NCBI RefSeq assembly: GCF_040712315.1
Contig: NC_134015.1
Coordinates: 59,349,964-59,413,963, forward strand
Reading direction: 5' to 3'
Source of the DNA: Castanea sativa
Taxonomy: Eukaryota > Streptophyta > Magnoliopsida > Fagales > Fagaceae
Length of the DNA: 64,000 nt
The notes under the pieces are model-generated. The model worked only from the letters and a program-made list of their open reading frames with translations, ran no database searches and had not been told where the DNA came from. Below are positions 34,956-46,297 of the stretch, piece after piece. The translations under genes and the position numbers were made by a program. Positions within the stretch are counted from its first letter, which is position 1, and each line of letters opens with the position of its first letter.

Positions 34956-36396
34956 TTAAAAAGATGAAAATCAAAATTTGTGAAATGTTAGTAGACAAAA
35001 CTATCATTGATCTATATGACTCATAATCCACTCAATACTTGAGCTTCTGAGATGCTTTAATTTAGTGGCGATTATTATATTTATATAATTCAATAATCAC
35101 ATTCACAGGTGTATATGACATACCCAAAATCATATCGACATGCATAAACCAAAAACACCTTTTATTATTATATAATCTAGGTTAGAGAAATTAGAGTAAG
35201 AACAATTATTTGATTTGGAGGCTTGCCCAGATCTCAACATAAATTCATTGACATAATAATTGATAAAGAGGCATTGGAAAATAATAATAATTAATGAATT
35301 AATAATTATTATGATGCAACTTGAAAAGAGCAGCGAATATCCAAGTTTTAATCTCCAAGAAGGGCACATGAACATGAGAGCAAGCTGTTCGTGAGCAAAG
35401 CAGGCATGAATTTTACGTTGTCATGGGGTCCGAATATTGAACCCTATCTGATCACCGAGGCTAACAACATAGCCATCAATCATAGTAGTACTGTATTATA
35501 GGGACAAGTTGCTTGGTTTAAAATCTGATAAACAAAGTGACAATTGTATTTGGACTGTGATTCACAAGAGAGATTCTATTAAGCATTTAGATTATGATTA
35601 AAAATTTTGTGCAAACAATTAAAGTAGCAACCCATCCACTATAGTCACTTCAAAAGACAAATTAAAGCTCGTTAATCAGACTAAAGTGCTGCTAATAATA
35701 GACTGACAACATACGTTAAAAACGTCAATTCCAGAAGATTAAGAAGGGGTCCGATTATGATAGTTTTTCCAGTACCATATCACTCACATTTCCTCAAAGC
35801 AGCGTGAAATGTACCACTCATATCATGTGCATGCATGCACTTACCTTCAATTACCGGACCCCTTTCGAACTTTGTTTTTTTTTGTTTTGCCTTTCGCACT
35901 TTTACTTTATATATAATTCATTGCGATTCCACCAATTAATTGAGGCCTAAGTGTTTGACAATTAAATTGCATTTCTAATATGTTACTGTCACCAAAAAGA
36001 AAGAGAGCAAGCATCTAATATTAGAGAGAAAGACTGGTAGCTAATGTTAATTCAACTTTCTATTCTAAAAGTTATATACGAATTATTAAGTTGGATGGCA
36101 AAGTCATGACAATCAAAACAACAACCTTTTTAATATTGTTGTCATGACATCAGTTGTCAATAATTGAAATTTTTTTTTTTTTTGATAAGTAGTTGTCAAT
36201 AATTGAAACTTTTTTTTTTTTTGATAAGTAGTTGTCACTGATTGAAACTTGAATTACTCATGAAAGTACTATTACAGTAATGATAGTTTATGAATTACGA
36301 CTATAGGCGTACACTAATAAGTTCAAATTGTAATCATATATTGTTACAAGCAAACATTGCTTGTGTGAGTGTGTCCAAAACTAGAATATATGAATG

Positions 36397-36398
<2 letters not shown>

Positions 36399-36437
<39 letters not shown>
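36399..36437. repeat. (TA)n microsatellite
   Basis: Expanded in copy 2. The orthologous site near 8238 has only four or five TA units. Confidence 0.93.
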
Positions 36438-36443
<6 letters not shown>

Positions 36444-37135
36444 TATGACAATACCTAAAAAGTCTTCAAGTAGATATTCATCCTTACAACAAAATGGGTC
36501 CCATATTCTTTAAATTTCTCTTTCATTTTCTTAGGCATGGAAAATATGTCTAATGAATACGGCACATAACCTCTTTTTTTTTAAGAAAAATTTTATTGCT
36601 AAAAAAATGATAATACCTTGAATTGAACGTATTCACATTACAACCTTGGAAATACAAACACTCTCAAATCCTCTGCCTGTGTCTGTGTTGAACACAAATA
36701 TGTGAGATATGATGCTTCTACACGTGTGCTCTCAACATATTAGGAGGGAAAAAAATACAACTTTTTTTTTTATTATTTAAAATGTTTTCTTCTTTAAGTT
36801 TTAGATATGGTTTCAAAGATCTTGATAATTTTTTATTTGTTTTGAAAACTTAAGCATAAAATTTATATAAGTATATATTAATTAATTCAATTATTCTATC
36901 TTTATTATGATGTGTCCTTATTTGTCAAAAAATTGTCTTATTGTAGAGTCACGTCTCATGTCATGTCCATATCTATACTTTTTAGGTTACAACTTACAAC
37001 AAACAATCATTGAGCAGCAGCACACTCCAAAACTTACCAGCTATACCGACGGGTCCGTTTAAATACAGCTGAAAATTGAAAATTGAAAACTGAAAACATT
37101 GTAGTAAAATAATTTTGAATTATGTGAATAGTATC

Positions 37136-37828
37136 TTTAAGTGCACAATTGCACCTGGACCCAAAGACAATCACGGGCTCAGGCCCAATGAGCCTTAAAC
37201 AATAAAATTTGTAGAGCGCGGGCTTAGAACCTAGGTTAGAAATACTGGGAGCTTAACAACAGGCTTTTGTAAATAAACACAAGTAAATAACGAACGACAA
37301 TGACAAATGGATCTCCTCGGACTCAAGCCGAGGACTACTTCTTTGTTATTTCTCTTTCTTCCTTTAAGATTACAATTTCTTAATTTCTTTCTTAGTTTCC
37401 CCCCCCCCCCTTTCTTTGGCCTTTACCCCCCTTTTATACTTCCTTCCCTGATACATTTTGAACAGTGACTAGAAGTTTCCGCCTCACTGTTCAGGGGTCA
37501 CCTCCCCATTAATGCGGCTAGAGAGGTAGGTGCAGAGCCTTTAATGCGGAGGTGGCAGCCATTACTCTTGATATTTTCTTTAATACTGATGCATCTAGAA
37601 GATTCAGGATGTCCCATTTTAACCACTGGTCTTTCCAGAGTTGTGCTTTGACCTTCATAATGAAACTTTGAATTCTCTAGGGCTTGTCCAAGGAGAAGCT
37701 CGTCCCGGCTGTATCCTCGGACCCTCGGCGTATGGGCCAAATCATAGAGTTTAATCCTGGAGCAGGTCGGCCCTCTATGTTACGGCCCAATGGCCCATAT
37801 GCTCACTTGGGTTCTTTTACTCCCCACA
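37136..37828 (-). repeat. Element A 3' LTR
   Basis: On the minus strand it begins TGTGGGGAGTAAAAG and ends GCACTTAAA, where the family end is GCACTTACA. A G-rich polypurine-like tract (GTTTTGAGGGGCTAT) lies directly upstream of it on the minus strand (37829-37843). Confidence 0.93.
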
Positions 37829-38334
37829 ATAGCCCCTCAAAACTCTAATTTTCAACATCCGAGGAGAAAATTAGGGTTTTGATCCGATGAGAACCAACTC
37901 TGCATACTATGTGAATGATTGCACGTGTGGAAACCGTTTCGCGTTCCAAAAGACGCCACTTGGCGGTTTTATTTTCAAAAACGCGTGCATTTATTACTAT
38001 GAGTTACACCTTGTCCCCCACGTTCAACGGTGAGATGGGCATCCAACGGTCCTCGTTATTTCACGAAAAATTGGGCAAGAAAAATATAATTTCGAGGTCG
38101 CTTTCCGCACACCATGACGCTTCGGGAACCTGCGCCTTCGTTTAATTCATCAAGGACTAATCCCATCAAAACATCAGTAAACATACTTTACCCGCAGAAA
38201 ACCGTGGAACTCTGCACAACTTGAGATTCGTAAGTTTTTTATTCTCCTTTTCTTAACCTTTTCTCCTCGGATCTTGTCCTCGGCTACACTTGTAGACCTT
38301 TCCCTTTTAGAGTTTAGTCTTTCGTCCCTCTCTG

Positions 38335-40896
38335 ATGGGAAAATTTAAGTGTCTAGTTGATACCGCCACTGGAATGGAAGGCTTTAGAGCCAAGTATAGG
38401 ATTCCCAGTGACGTAGGTTTAGAATACTGTCCGGTGGAAGCCGTGGCCGGTTCTAGGAAGGCCGGAGAGGTCATCATCCCAATGGTAGCCTTTGTAGAAG
38501 GTGGGATGACCCTCCCAATGAAGCCTGTAACCAGGGAGTACCTCCGCAACCACCAGTTGTGTCCCGATCAGTGCGTCCCAAACATTTTTAGAGTTTTGGG
38601 CAGCGTCGACGCTCTGAACGAGCAAATGGGTCTGAACCTCACCTGGCATGATGTCGTCTTTATGTACGAATGCCACAAACTCACTAGAGTCGGTTATTAC
38701 ATCAAATCCCGCTCCAGCGTAGTTAGGCTGATCTCCTGTTTGCCCAAGTCCAACAAAGGCATGAAGGATGACTACCTGATCGTCTCTAGGAACTGGCACG
38801 ACAACCTCCACTGCCCAGTTGAGTGGGGAGATCCAGGTGCGACACCTTAGGATTAAACCCCCCCCCCCCACCGCACAACTTCCTCTAACATTCACAAAAA
38901 TGCGTATTCACATGTATTCATGTTTATTTAAGTTTATTATATGTTGTATGAATCTGACCATGTTTGTCTGTTTGGATGTTTTTCTTTGCAGATAAGCAAA
39001 ACGTACGCCCGCGCTTAAGCCACTGCAACGTTGCAGATCTAAACCGGGTACTGCGCTCCGGGGTGTTTGTCAGCGAGGACCTACAACTTAGGGCCGCTCA
39101 CTTGATTCTAGGATACGATCCTGTATCCTCGGACTTCCAGGCAATAGAGAACGCCATTATTGCAGGTGATCGGCGGCGTAGGAAGATCAACGTAGCCAGA
39201 CCTCACTTCCTGGACGATCACGACCTCCCTGACAGCCCTAACACCATACTGTATTTACAACCAATTGCTGCGGTCCCTCTAGCTACACACTCCCAGGCAA
39301 CTGTTGTCCCAGAGGAGCAAGTGTCTTCTTCAAACACGCTAGACGAGGAGATAGAACAGTTCCAACTTAAAGACACTGAAAGACCTCGAGGGAACCAGTT
39401 CGTTGTACTCTTTGACGAGGACGAAGAAGTCACTAAGGCCTTTGAACTTACAGGGTTAGTCGTTGCCCGACCAGAAGACGAATCCGAAGAGGATATGGAT
39501 AGGATGCAGGATCTCCTAACCAAGAAAGCTACGAAGGTTGTTGAAAGAAAGACGGGAGGGTCCCAAGCTCCTCCATCTTTGCCACCTCCCCCTCCTCCAG
39601 CTGAGCCAAAACTTCCAGCCGAGGATCCCAAAAAGAAAAGAAAGGGGGAGGCCGAGGGGAAAGGCAGCAAGGAACCAAAGAAACCGCGACAACAACCGTC
39701 ACCCGTTCAGCAACAGAAGCTGGATAAAGGCAAAGGCAGGGCCCGCTCAGTTGAAAGCGGGGAGATCAGGGACGAGGCCGAAGTGCGCCGAGCACCGGCT
39801 GCCTGGTCTCCTGACTTAAGGCTGGACAACGCACCTATCTCCTGCCAGTCCAGTATCAGGGCGGCCCAGCAAAGTCATGCCCATCACTTAGCAGAAGTGT
39901 TGGAATATCCTCTTCTGCTGCCAAAGGATATGGAGACCTTGGAGAGGATGAGCCAACCTCAATTATTCCTGTCTCTAAAAAGGGATCTAGCCCTGGTAAG
40001 TTTAACTTTTTAGGAAGATTACATTTTTAACAGCATTGGATTATTCATGAGTGTCCTGCTATACCTAATTTCCTCACACTTTATTGCAGGCTGTTCAAGA
40101 AGTCTTCATGGCCGAGAAGTTTATAGAAGATACTAGGAAGAAAGCCAGAACAGAGCTTAAAATTCGGATGGAGACTGAGAAGTCCTTAGGCACGACCATT
40201 GCTGAAAATGAGAAGCTTATCTCTGAGGTGGCTGAGCTAAAAAGAGAGAGGAATGGGGCCGAGGCAAACCTGAAGACCATGAAGACCCAGATAGATGGGC
40301 AGCGCAAGCTCCTTCATGAAAGAGATGATGAGCTCTCCCGAGTCCAAAGAGAACGCTCGGATTTGGAAAAGGAACTTGCGCTGATGAAGGAAGAAGCCGA
40401 CACATTTCAACGCTCTTTAGAAGCTGCCAAGCAGGCGAGTCACGAGGAAGGGGTAGCTGCCACTGAGGAGCAGCTGACAGAGGCTTTCGCGGCCTTGTGC
40501 CGGGAATACTGTCAGAAAGTCTGGGGGGAAGCTCTAAACATAGCAGGAGTTCCTCTAGCCTCGGAGCTGAGGAAGTCCGAGAATGTTTGGCTTCCCTTGG
40601 AGATACAGGAGATTGAAGAGGCTCCTGCTGCTGTTCCTGCCCTTGAAACAACTCTTCCTGCTCTTCCTCCTATGGTCCCAAAGCTAATTCCAGATCCTAC
40701 AGAACCTTCAGGTTCCAATAAAGAAAAGGAAGGAGGCAGGGATGCCGAGAAGGGCCTGAGCCAAACCGTAGAATCCGATGTCCCTCCAACGAAGGCAGCA
40801 ATCAAAGGAAATCAAGTTCTATCTCTTTTTGAGTTGGAGCTGAAAGAGACCGAGGCAACCAGCACTTCTCAGCAAGATCCTCATCCAAAAGCTTAG
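38335..40896 (+). CDS. Antisense accessory gene of element A (Transposase_28-like), three exons
   Basis: Encoded opposite to gag-pol, between integrase and the 3' LTR. Exons are 38335-38836, 38992-39995 and 40090-40896. The introns have GT...AG ends (GTGCGA...TTTGCAG; GTAAGT...ATTGCAG), and joining them keeps one frame of 770 codons. Residues about 50-165 (MKPVTREYLRNHQLCPDQ, LTWHDVVFMYECHKL) resemble the plant 'putative gypsy type transposon' domain (Transposase_28, PF04195), as remembered. Residues about 350-420 are Pro/Lys-rich and include PKKKRKG (about 380-386), a probable nuclear localisation signal. Residues 503-655 form a heptad-rich coiled coil. Element B carries the same exon 3 and second intron. 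The role is unknown; the introns show that it is expressed from its own antisense transcript. No stop or frameshift interrupts the model. Confidence 0.82.
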
Positions 40897-41338
40897 GACC
40901 TAGCTTAGGACTTCTCTTTCTCTATATTCAGACTTAATATGTAATTTATATCTAAATGATTAATGAAGAACAATTTTATTTGATTTTTATTCGTGTTGTA
41001 TCTGTTTTTACTTTACTCTTTTTGTACTTGTCGAAAAAGTTTCCCATTAGCATTAACCATAACCTCTATGCAGTCATGCGCATGTTTTAGCATTAAAAAC
41101 TTAACAGCAGATGACATGGTTGAGATATTTTAAACAATACCTTGGTTAAAAAAAAAAAAGACCTCATATAACGATTAAACCCTTATAATGTGTGGTAGTG
41201 TTTTCAATAGGATGTAAGATCCGTTGACCATTCCTTATATAAATTTGCTTAACGCTTAAAGATATAGAACCTAAGATCCGAGCTAATGACCAGTAAGACG
41301 CTAATTTTCAGACGTAATAAGAAATCAACTTTCATCAA
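40897..41338. other. Spacer between antisense gene and tandem array
   Basis: AT-rich DNA with an AATAAA-like 'attaatgaagaacaa' region after the antisense stop. Diverged pieces of the array unit ('ggtccgaggac' type) begin near 41275. No further gene seen. Confidence 0.6.
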
Positions 41339-42452
41339 GTTTGTGGTCCGAGGACAAGACTTAACCAATTTCCTATTTGATTCTTAAGATCAGTAACTTT
41401 AAATGTTAATTTTCCCAAAGTAGGAGGTCCAAGGACCCAGCATAACTAAGGTTCTGTTTAACAAATGACAAGATATCAATTTTCACAAGGTTTGTGGTCC
41501 GAGGACGACACTTAACCAAGTTTTTATTTGATTCTCAAGATCAGTAACTTCAAATGTTAATTTTCCCAAAGTAGGAGGTCCGAGGACCCGGCATAACTAA
41601 GGTTTTGTTTAACAAATGACAAAATATCAATTTCCACAAGGTTTGTGGTCCGAGGACGACACTTAACCAAGTTTCTGTTTGATTCTCAAGATCAGTAATT
41701 TCAAATGTTAATTTTCCCAAAGTAGGAGGTCCGAGGACCCGGCATAACTAAGGTTCTGTTTAACAAATGACAAGATATCAATTTCCACAAGGTTTGTGGT
41801 CCGAGGACGACACTTAACCAAGTTTCTGTTTGATTCTCAAGATCAGTAACTTCAAATGTTAATTTTCCCAAAGTAGGAGGTCCGAGAACCCGGCATAACT
41901 AAGGTTCTGTTTAACAAATGACAAGATATCAATTTCCACAAGGTTTGTGGTCCGAGGATGACACTTAACCAAGTTTCTGTTTGATTCTCAAGATCAGTAA
42001 CTTCAAATGTTAATTTTCCCAAAGTAGGAGGTCCGAGGACCCAGCATAACTAAGGTTTTGTTTAACAAATAACAAGATATCAATTTCCACAAGGTTTGTG
42101 GTCCGAGGACGACACTTAACCAAGTTTCTGTTTGATTCTCAAGATCAGTAACTTCAAATGTTAATTTTCCCAAAGTAGGAGGTCCGAGGACCCGGCATAA
42201 CTAAGGTTCCGTTTAACAAATGACAAGATATCAATTTCCACAAGGTTTGTGGTCCGAGGACGACACTTAACCAAGTTTCTATTTGATTCTCAAGATCCTT
42301 AACTTCAAATGTTAATTTTCCCAAAATAGGAGGTCCGAAGACCCGACATAACTAAGGTTCTGTTTAACAAATGACAAGATATCAATTTCCACAAGGTTTG
42401 TGGTCTGAGGACGACACTTAACCAAGTTTCTGTTTGATTCTTAAGAATAGTA
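41339..42452. repeat. 151-bp tandem array of element A
   Basis: About 7.4 units. The marker GTTTGTGGTC starts at 41339, 41490, 41641, 41792, 41943, 42094, 42245 and 42396, a strict 151-bp period. Each unit holds GGTCCGAGGAC twice and two related half-units (aaccaagtttctgtttga / aactaaggttctgtttaa), so the unit looks like an old dimer of monomers of about 75 bp. Tandem arrays in the 3' region of Tat-lineage elements are known as seeds of plant satellites. Confidence 0.95.
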
Positions 42453-42511
42453 GTTGCAAGCGTCAGAGGTACTCATAACTTTGAAATATTAACTGACAAA
42501 AGCACATTTTA

Positions 42512-43654
42512 TTAATAATAATACATTCTAAGATTATTTACATTCCATGGGCATGGTACAATTCTTTCGTCTAGGTCAGCTAGCCGATATGACCCTATGC
42601 CTGCTACTGAAACAATACGATAGGGGCCTTCCCAGTTGGGTCTCAAATTACCCTAAGCTGGGTTCTTGGAAGTGCCTACAACTTTCCTTAGTACAAGATC
42701 ACCAGGTGCAAGTGGTCTTAGCTTCACGTGGGCATCATATCCCCGTTTTAGCTTCTGTTGATAATAAGTCATTTGGATCATAGCTGTTTCTCGTCGTTCC
42801 TCGAGTAAGTCAAGATCTTTTTCCAAGAGTCCATTGTTATTTTCCGGGCTAAAAGAGCTCGTCTTTAGGGTGGGAAAACCAGATTCCAGAGGTATCACCG
42901 CCTCGGCTCCATAAGTCATAGAGAATGGTGTTTCTCCCGTGGACCTACGCGGTGTGGTCCGGTACGTCCATAGAACATAAGGGAGCTCTTCTACCCACCT
43001 GCCTTTCGCATCGTCCAACCTCTTCTTGAGCCCACTGACTATGACCTTGTTAACGGCCTCGGCTTGCCCATTTCCCTGAGGATAAGCTGGGGTGGAGTAT
43101 CTATTTATGATACCCATGTCACCACAATATTGCCTAAAGGCCTTGCTGTCAAATTGAACGCCATTGTCTGAGATAAGTATGCATGGTATACCAAACCTGG
43201 TGACAATATTTTTCCAGACAAATTTTTTGGAATCAACATCTCTAATATTTGCTAAGGGCTCGGCCTCAACCCATTTAGTGAAATAATCTGTTCCCACAAG
43301 AAGCCATCTTTTGTTTCCTGCAGCTCTCGGAAACGGCCCCACTATATCCAATCCCCATTGGGCAAAGGGCTAAGGACTGGAGAGAGGGTTAAGAACCCCA
43401 CCAGGTTGATGGATATTAGGGGCGAACCTCTGGCATTGATCACATTTTCTGGCATAGTCCTGAGCCTCTCTTTGCATATTAGGCCACCAATAACCTTGAG
43501 TCAGAGCTCTATGGGCTAAGGATCTTTCCCCAATGTGGCTGCCACAAATCCCTTCATGCAGTTCTTCCAGGAGCCCTTCCGTTGAGTCAGGGTGCACACA
43601 CAGCAAGTACGGTCCTGAATAGGATCGTTTATACAGTTTCTGATCCTCGGACAA
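42512..43654 (-). pseudogene. Element A integrase
   Basis: Integrase inserts the cDNA into the host genome. The N-terminal HHCC zinc finger (HEGICGSHIG...H...CDQCQRF) lies at about 43440-43600. The catalytic core shows VGTDYFTKW, SDNGVQFDSKAF and PQGNGQAEAVNK, the D, D and E positions. The C-terminal part ends GSYRLADLDERIV..NNLRMYYY at 42512. TAG codons at 43370-43372 and 42653-42655 stand where element B has TGG (Trp), so both are G-to-A changes. Otherwise the frame is continuous with the upstream domains. Confidence 0.92.
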
Positions 43655-44491
43655 CTAGAAGCGTGGCGCCTTTCGACGTATCTTATCCACTTCAGATTTG
43701 TCCTTGGGAAGGATGTCATTCTTAAGAAAAGACACGACCGAGTCCATCCAGCTAGGACCAGGCCTTATCAAATGAATGCGAAGCGCGTTGACAACGATAA
43801 GAGAGGGTTCTATCAAATCCTCAACGAGGATAACCCTAGGTAAACCTTGAGCCGAAGACGTTGCCAGCGTGGCTAAGGAGTCTGTATGGGTGTTTCCGCT
43901 CCGAGAGATATGAGTTAAGATGAAGGAGTCAAATTCAATCTGCTGACGCTTGACCTGGGCCAAATATTCCTGCATCCTTGGATCTCTAGCCTCCATGGTC
44001 CCCGTGACCTGGCCGACCACCAGTTGAGAGTCCGAGAACACATGGATTTCCTTTCCTCCCATTCTACGTACCATTTTCATGCCTACCAAGACTGCTTCGT
44101 TTTCGGCCTCATTATTAGTGGCCGAGAACGCCAATCTCAGAGATTTTTCGAAAAAAATTCCCTCGGGGGAAATCAAGACAAGCCCAACACCTGATCCTTT
44201 CTGATTGGCTGCCCCATCCACATACACTTTCCAAGTCGGAGATACCGCAGCTGTGATCACACCAATTGATTTTTCACCCATGCGGGCCTCTTTTAGACTT
44301 TCTTCCAACAATGGTTCGGCAAATTCTGCCACCAAGTCAGCGAGGACCTGGCCCTTCACTGAGATGCGAGGCTTGTATTTAACGTCAAAAGCCCCTAGGA
44401 TGGTCCCCCACTTTGCTATCCTGCCTGAGTAGTCGGCACTACGTAGCACTGCTTTGAGAGGCAATTGGGTCAGAACCACCACAGTATGAGA
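43655..44491 (-). pseudogene. Element A second RNase H (aRNH) domain
   Basis: WKVYVDGAANQKGSGVGLVL, FSATNNEAENEAVL, FSDSQLVVGQV and HISRSGNTHTDSLATLA give the D, E, D and late D positions of an RNase H of the type acquired by the Tat lineage in addition to the original one. It sits between the reverse transcriptase/RNase H unit and integrase. The region ends at TAG 43655-43657, where element B has TGG. Confidence 0.9.
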
Positions 44492-45826
44492 CTAGAAATA
44501 ATGAGGAAGTTTGCGCGTGGCGTGGACTACGGCCAGAAGTGCTTTTTCCAAGGGTAGATAGCGCACCTCGGCCTCATTCAAAGACTTACTAATGTAGTAG
44601 ACCGGTCTTTGCACCTCGCTTTCATTCCTTATAAGGACCAGGCTGACCGCATGGACAGCCACTGCCAGATAAGCAAACAAAACCTCCTCCGCCTCGGGGC
44701 GAGACAAAATGGGAGGCCGAGAAAGATATTGCTTGAGTTGTTGGAAAGCTAACGCCCAGTCCTGGGTCCATTGGAACCCTTTCCACTTATTCAACAATTG
44801 GAAGAAAGGACGGCACCAGTCAGCCAACCGAGAGATAAATCTATTCAAAGCAGCAATCATTCCGGTCAATTTCTGGATCTCTTTTGGGTTCCGAGGCGGC
44901 TGCAAATTCTGAATAGCCTTGACATGTGCTGGGTTCACCTCGATGCCCCTGTGGGTAATCATGTATCCCAAAAACTTTCCGGATCCCACGCCAAAAGAGC
45001 ACTTTGAGGCGTTAAGGCGCAGTTTGTACTTTCTTAGCACCTGAAAGGTGTCAGCCAGGTCTCTTATGTGTGAAGGTATCGTTTTGCTCTTTACCACCAT
45101 ATCGTCTACATACACCTCAATAGTCTTCCCCAATTGCTGTTCGAACATCCTGGTCATCATTCTTTGGTAAGTAGCCCCAGCATTTTTCAAACCAAATGGC
45201 ATGACCTTATAATGATAATTCCCCGTCGGAGTAATGAAGGCAGTCTTCTCTTGATCCTCCAATGCCAAGGGAATCTGGTGGTAACCCTGGAAGGCGTCCA
45301 AAAAACTCATCTGAGGATGTCCGACAGTGGCATCCACCAGTTGATCAATGCGCGGCATTGGGAACGAATCTTTGGGACAGGCCTTGTTCAGATCAGTAAA
45401 GTCCACACACACCCTCCACGTTCCATTCTTCTTTTTAACAACATCTGTGTGAGCCAACCACTCGGGGTAGAAAACCTCTTTGATAGCCCCAGCCCTTTTG
45501 AGTTTAAGCACCTCTTCCTTCACAGCCTCGGAATGTTCTCTAGAAGAGCGCCGAGGTGGCTACCTTCTTGGAACAATAGCTGGGTTGACATTTAAATGAT
45601 GACAAATGAAGCTCGGATCGACACCTGGAGCTTCGTAAGGATCCCACGCAAAAACATCAATATTGTCCTTTAGAAATTCTAACAATTCGATCTTCTCTTG
45701 GTGTGGCAAAAGTATGCCGACTTGGAAGAACCTCTATGGGTTATCGGCTACTGGAAATTTCTCTAACTCCTCACAATGTGTCTCCTCTCCTGTCACCATC
45801 CCAGATGAACCAGGAGCTGTTAACTG
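44492..45826 (-). pseudogene. Element A reverse transcriptase and first RNase H
   Basis: Copies element RNA into DNA. The linker after the UAG (45827-45829) reads QLTAPGSSG. Conserved RT blocks follow: WRVCVDFTDLNKACPKD, FLDAFQGYHQI, MPFGLKNAGATYQRMM and the catalytic YVDDMVVKS. The connection and first RNase H lie near 44500-44900 (WKGFQWTQDW, PVYYISKSLNEAE). TAG codons at 45734-45736, 45560-45562 and 44492-44494 break it; two of these are CAG in element B. It has the same frame as gag. Confidence 0.93.
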
Positions 45827-45829
45827 CTA
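45821..45829 (-). promoter_or_regulatory. UAG-CAG-UUA leaky-stop context between protease and reverse transcriptase
   Basis: Minus-strand TAG CAG TTA fits the UAG-CAR-YYA consensus known for stop-codon readthrough in tobamoviruses. The downstream frame continues into reverse transcriptase without shift. The equivalent site in element B (58147-58155) reads TAG CAA TTA. Readthrough is inferred from context and conservation only. Confidence 0.6.
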
Positions 45830-46297
45830 TAAGTCTTTGGTGATTAAAGCCGAAGACTCGGCTTCTGTCTGATGCAGTACTGCAGCCGATATGCATTGCC
45901 TGGCCACCGATTGGCTGCCGAGAACTTCCTCAACATATTCCCCCGAGGGGAATTTAACTTTAACATGCAAAGTAGAGGAGACAGCTCCCAGAGCGTGCAG
46001 CCAAGGCCTGGCGAGGATGGCCGTGTATGGAGAGTACGCATCAACCACGATGAAGTCCACTTCAACCGTTTCTGAGCCGAATTGAACGGGCAAACGAATA
46101 TGTCCTTTCGGCACAACGGACCTCCCTTCGAAGCTTATAAGTGGCGAGTCATAAGGAGTAAGATCTTCCGGCTTCAATCTTAACCCCTTGAATAGATCAG
46201 GGTACATGATATCTGCACTGCTGCCCTGGTCTATCATCACCCTCCTCACATCATAATTCCCTATCCTAAGCGTAACTACAAGGGCATCGTCATGGGG
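45827..46297 (-). CDS. Element A protease region
   Basis: Aspartic protease that cleaves the polyprotein. The active-site region is VMIDQGSSADIMYPDLF, followed by FIVVDAYSPYTAILARPWLHALGAV. It is in frame with gag but preceded by a TAG at 46298-46300, and it ends at TAG 45827-45829 followed by CAG TTA. Element B ends its protease at the same position with TAG CAA TTA. The protein segment itself is uninterrupted. Confidence 0.88.
   Translation of the reverse strand, partial: PHDDALVVTLRIGNYDVRRVMIDQGSSADIMYPDLFKGLRLKPEDLTPYDSPLISFEGRSVVPKGHIRLPVQFGSETVEVDFIVVDAYSPYTAILARPWLHALGAVSSTLHVKVKFPSGEYVEEVLGSQSVARQCISAAVLHQTEAESSALITKDL

Larger units (their letters stand above)
29507..37050. other. 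Non-coding duplicated flank, copy 2
   Basis: The same content as 2683-8858, including the two short MITE-like elements (near 29768-29932 and 32900-33042), the inverted-repeat element (31800-32205) and the CT microsatellite (30712-30755). A (GTT)n run at 29650-29671 and an expanded (TA)n run at 36399-36437 are specific to this copy. No gene recognised. Confidence 0.8.

Noticed and set aside
38419..38895. Minus-strand open frames opposite the antisense gene (also 39218-39670, 40217-40651, 40512-40805)
   Set aside because: They lie in the shadow of the spliced plus-strand gene, show no motif, and are not in the frame of gag-pol.
41339..42452. 151-bp array as a CRISPR or centromeric satellite
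   Set aside because: Units are contiguous without spacers and lie inside a retrotransposon between integrase and the antisense gene, in both element copies.
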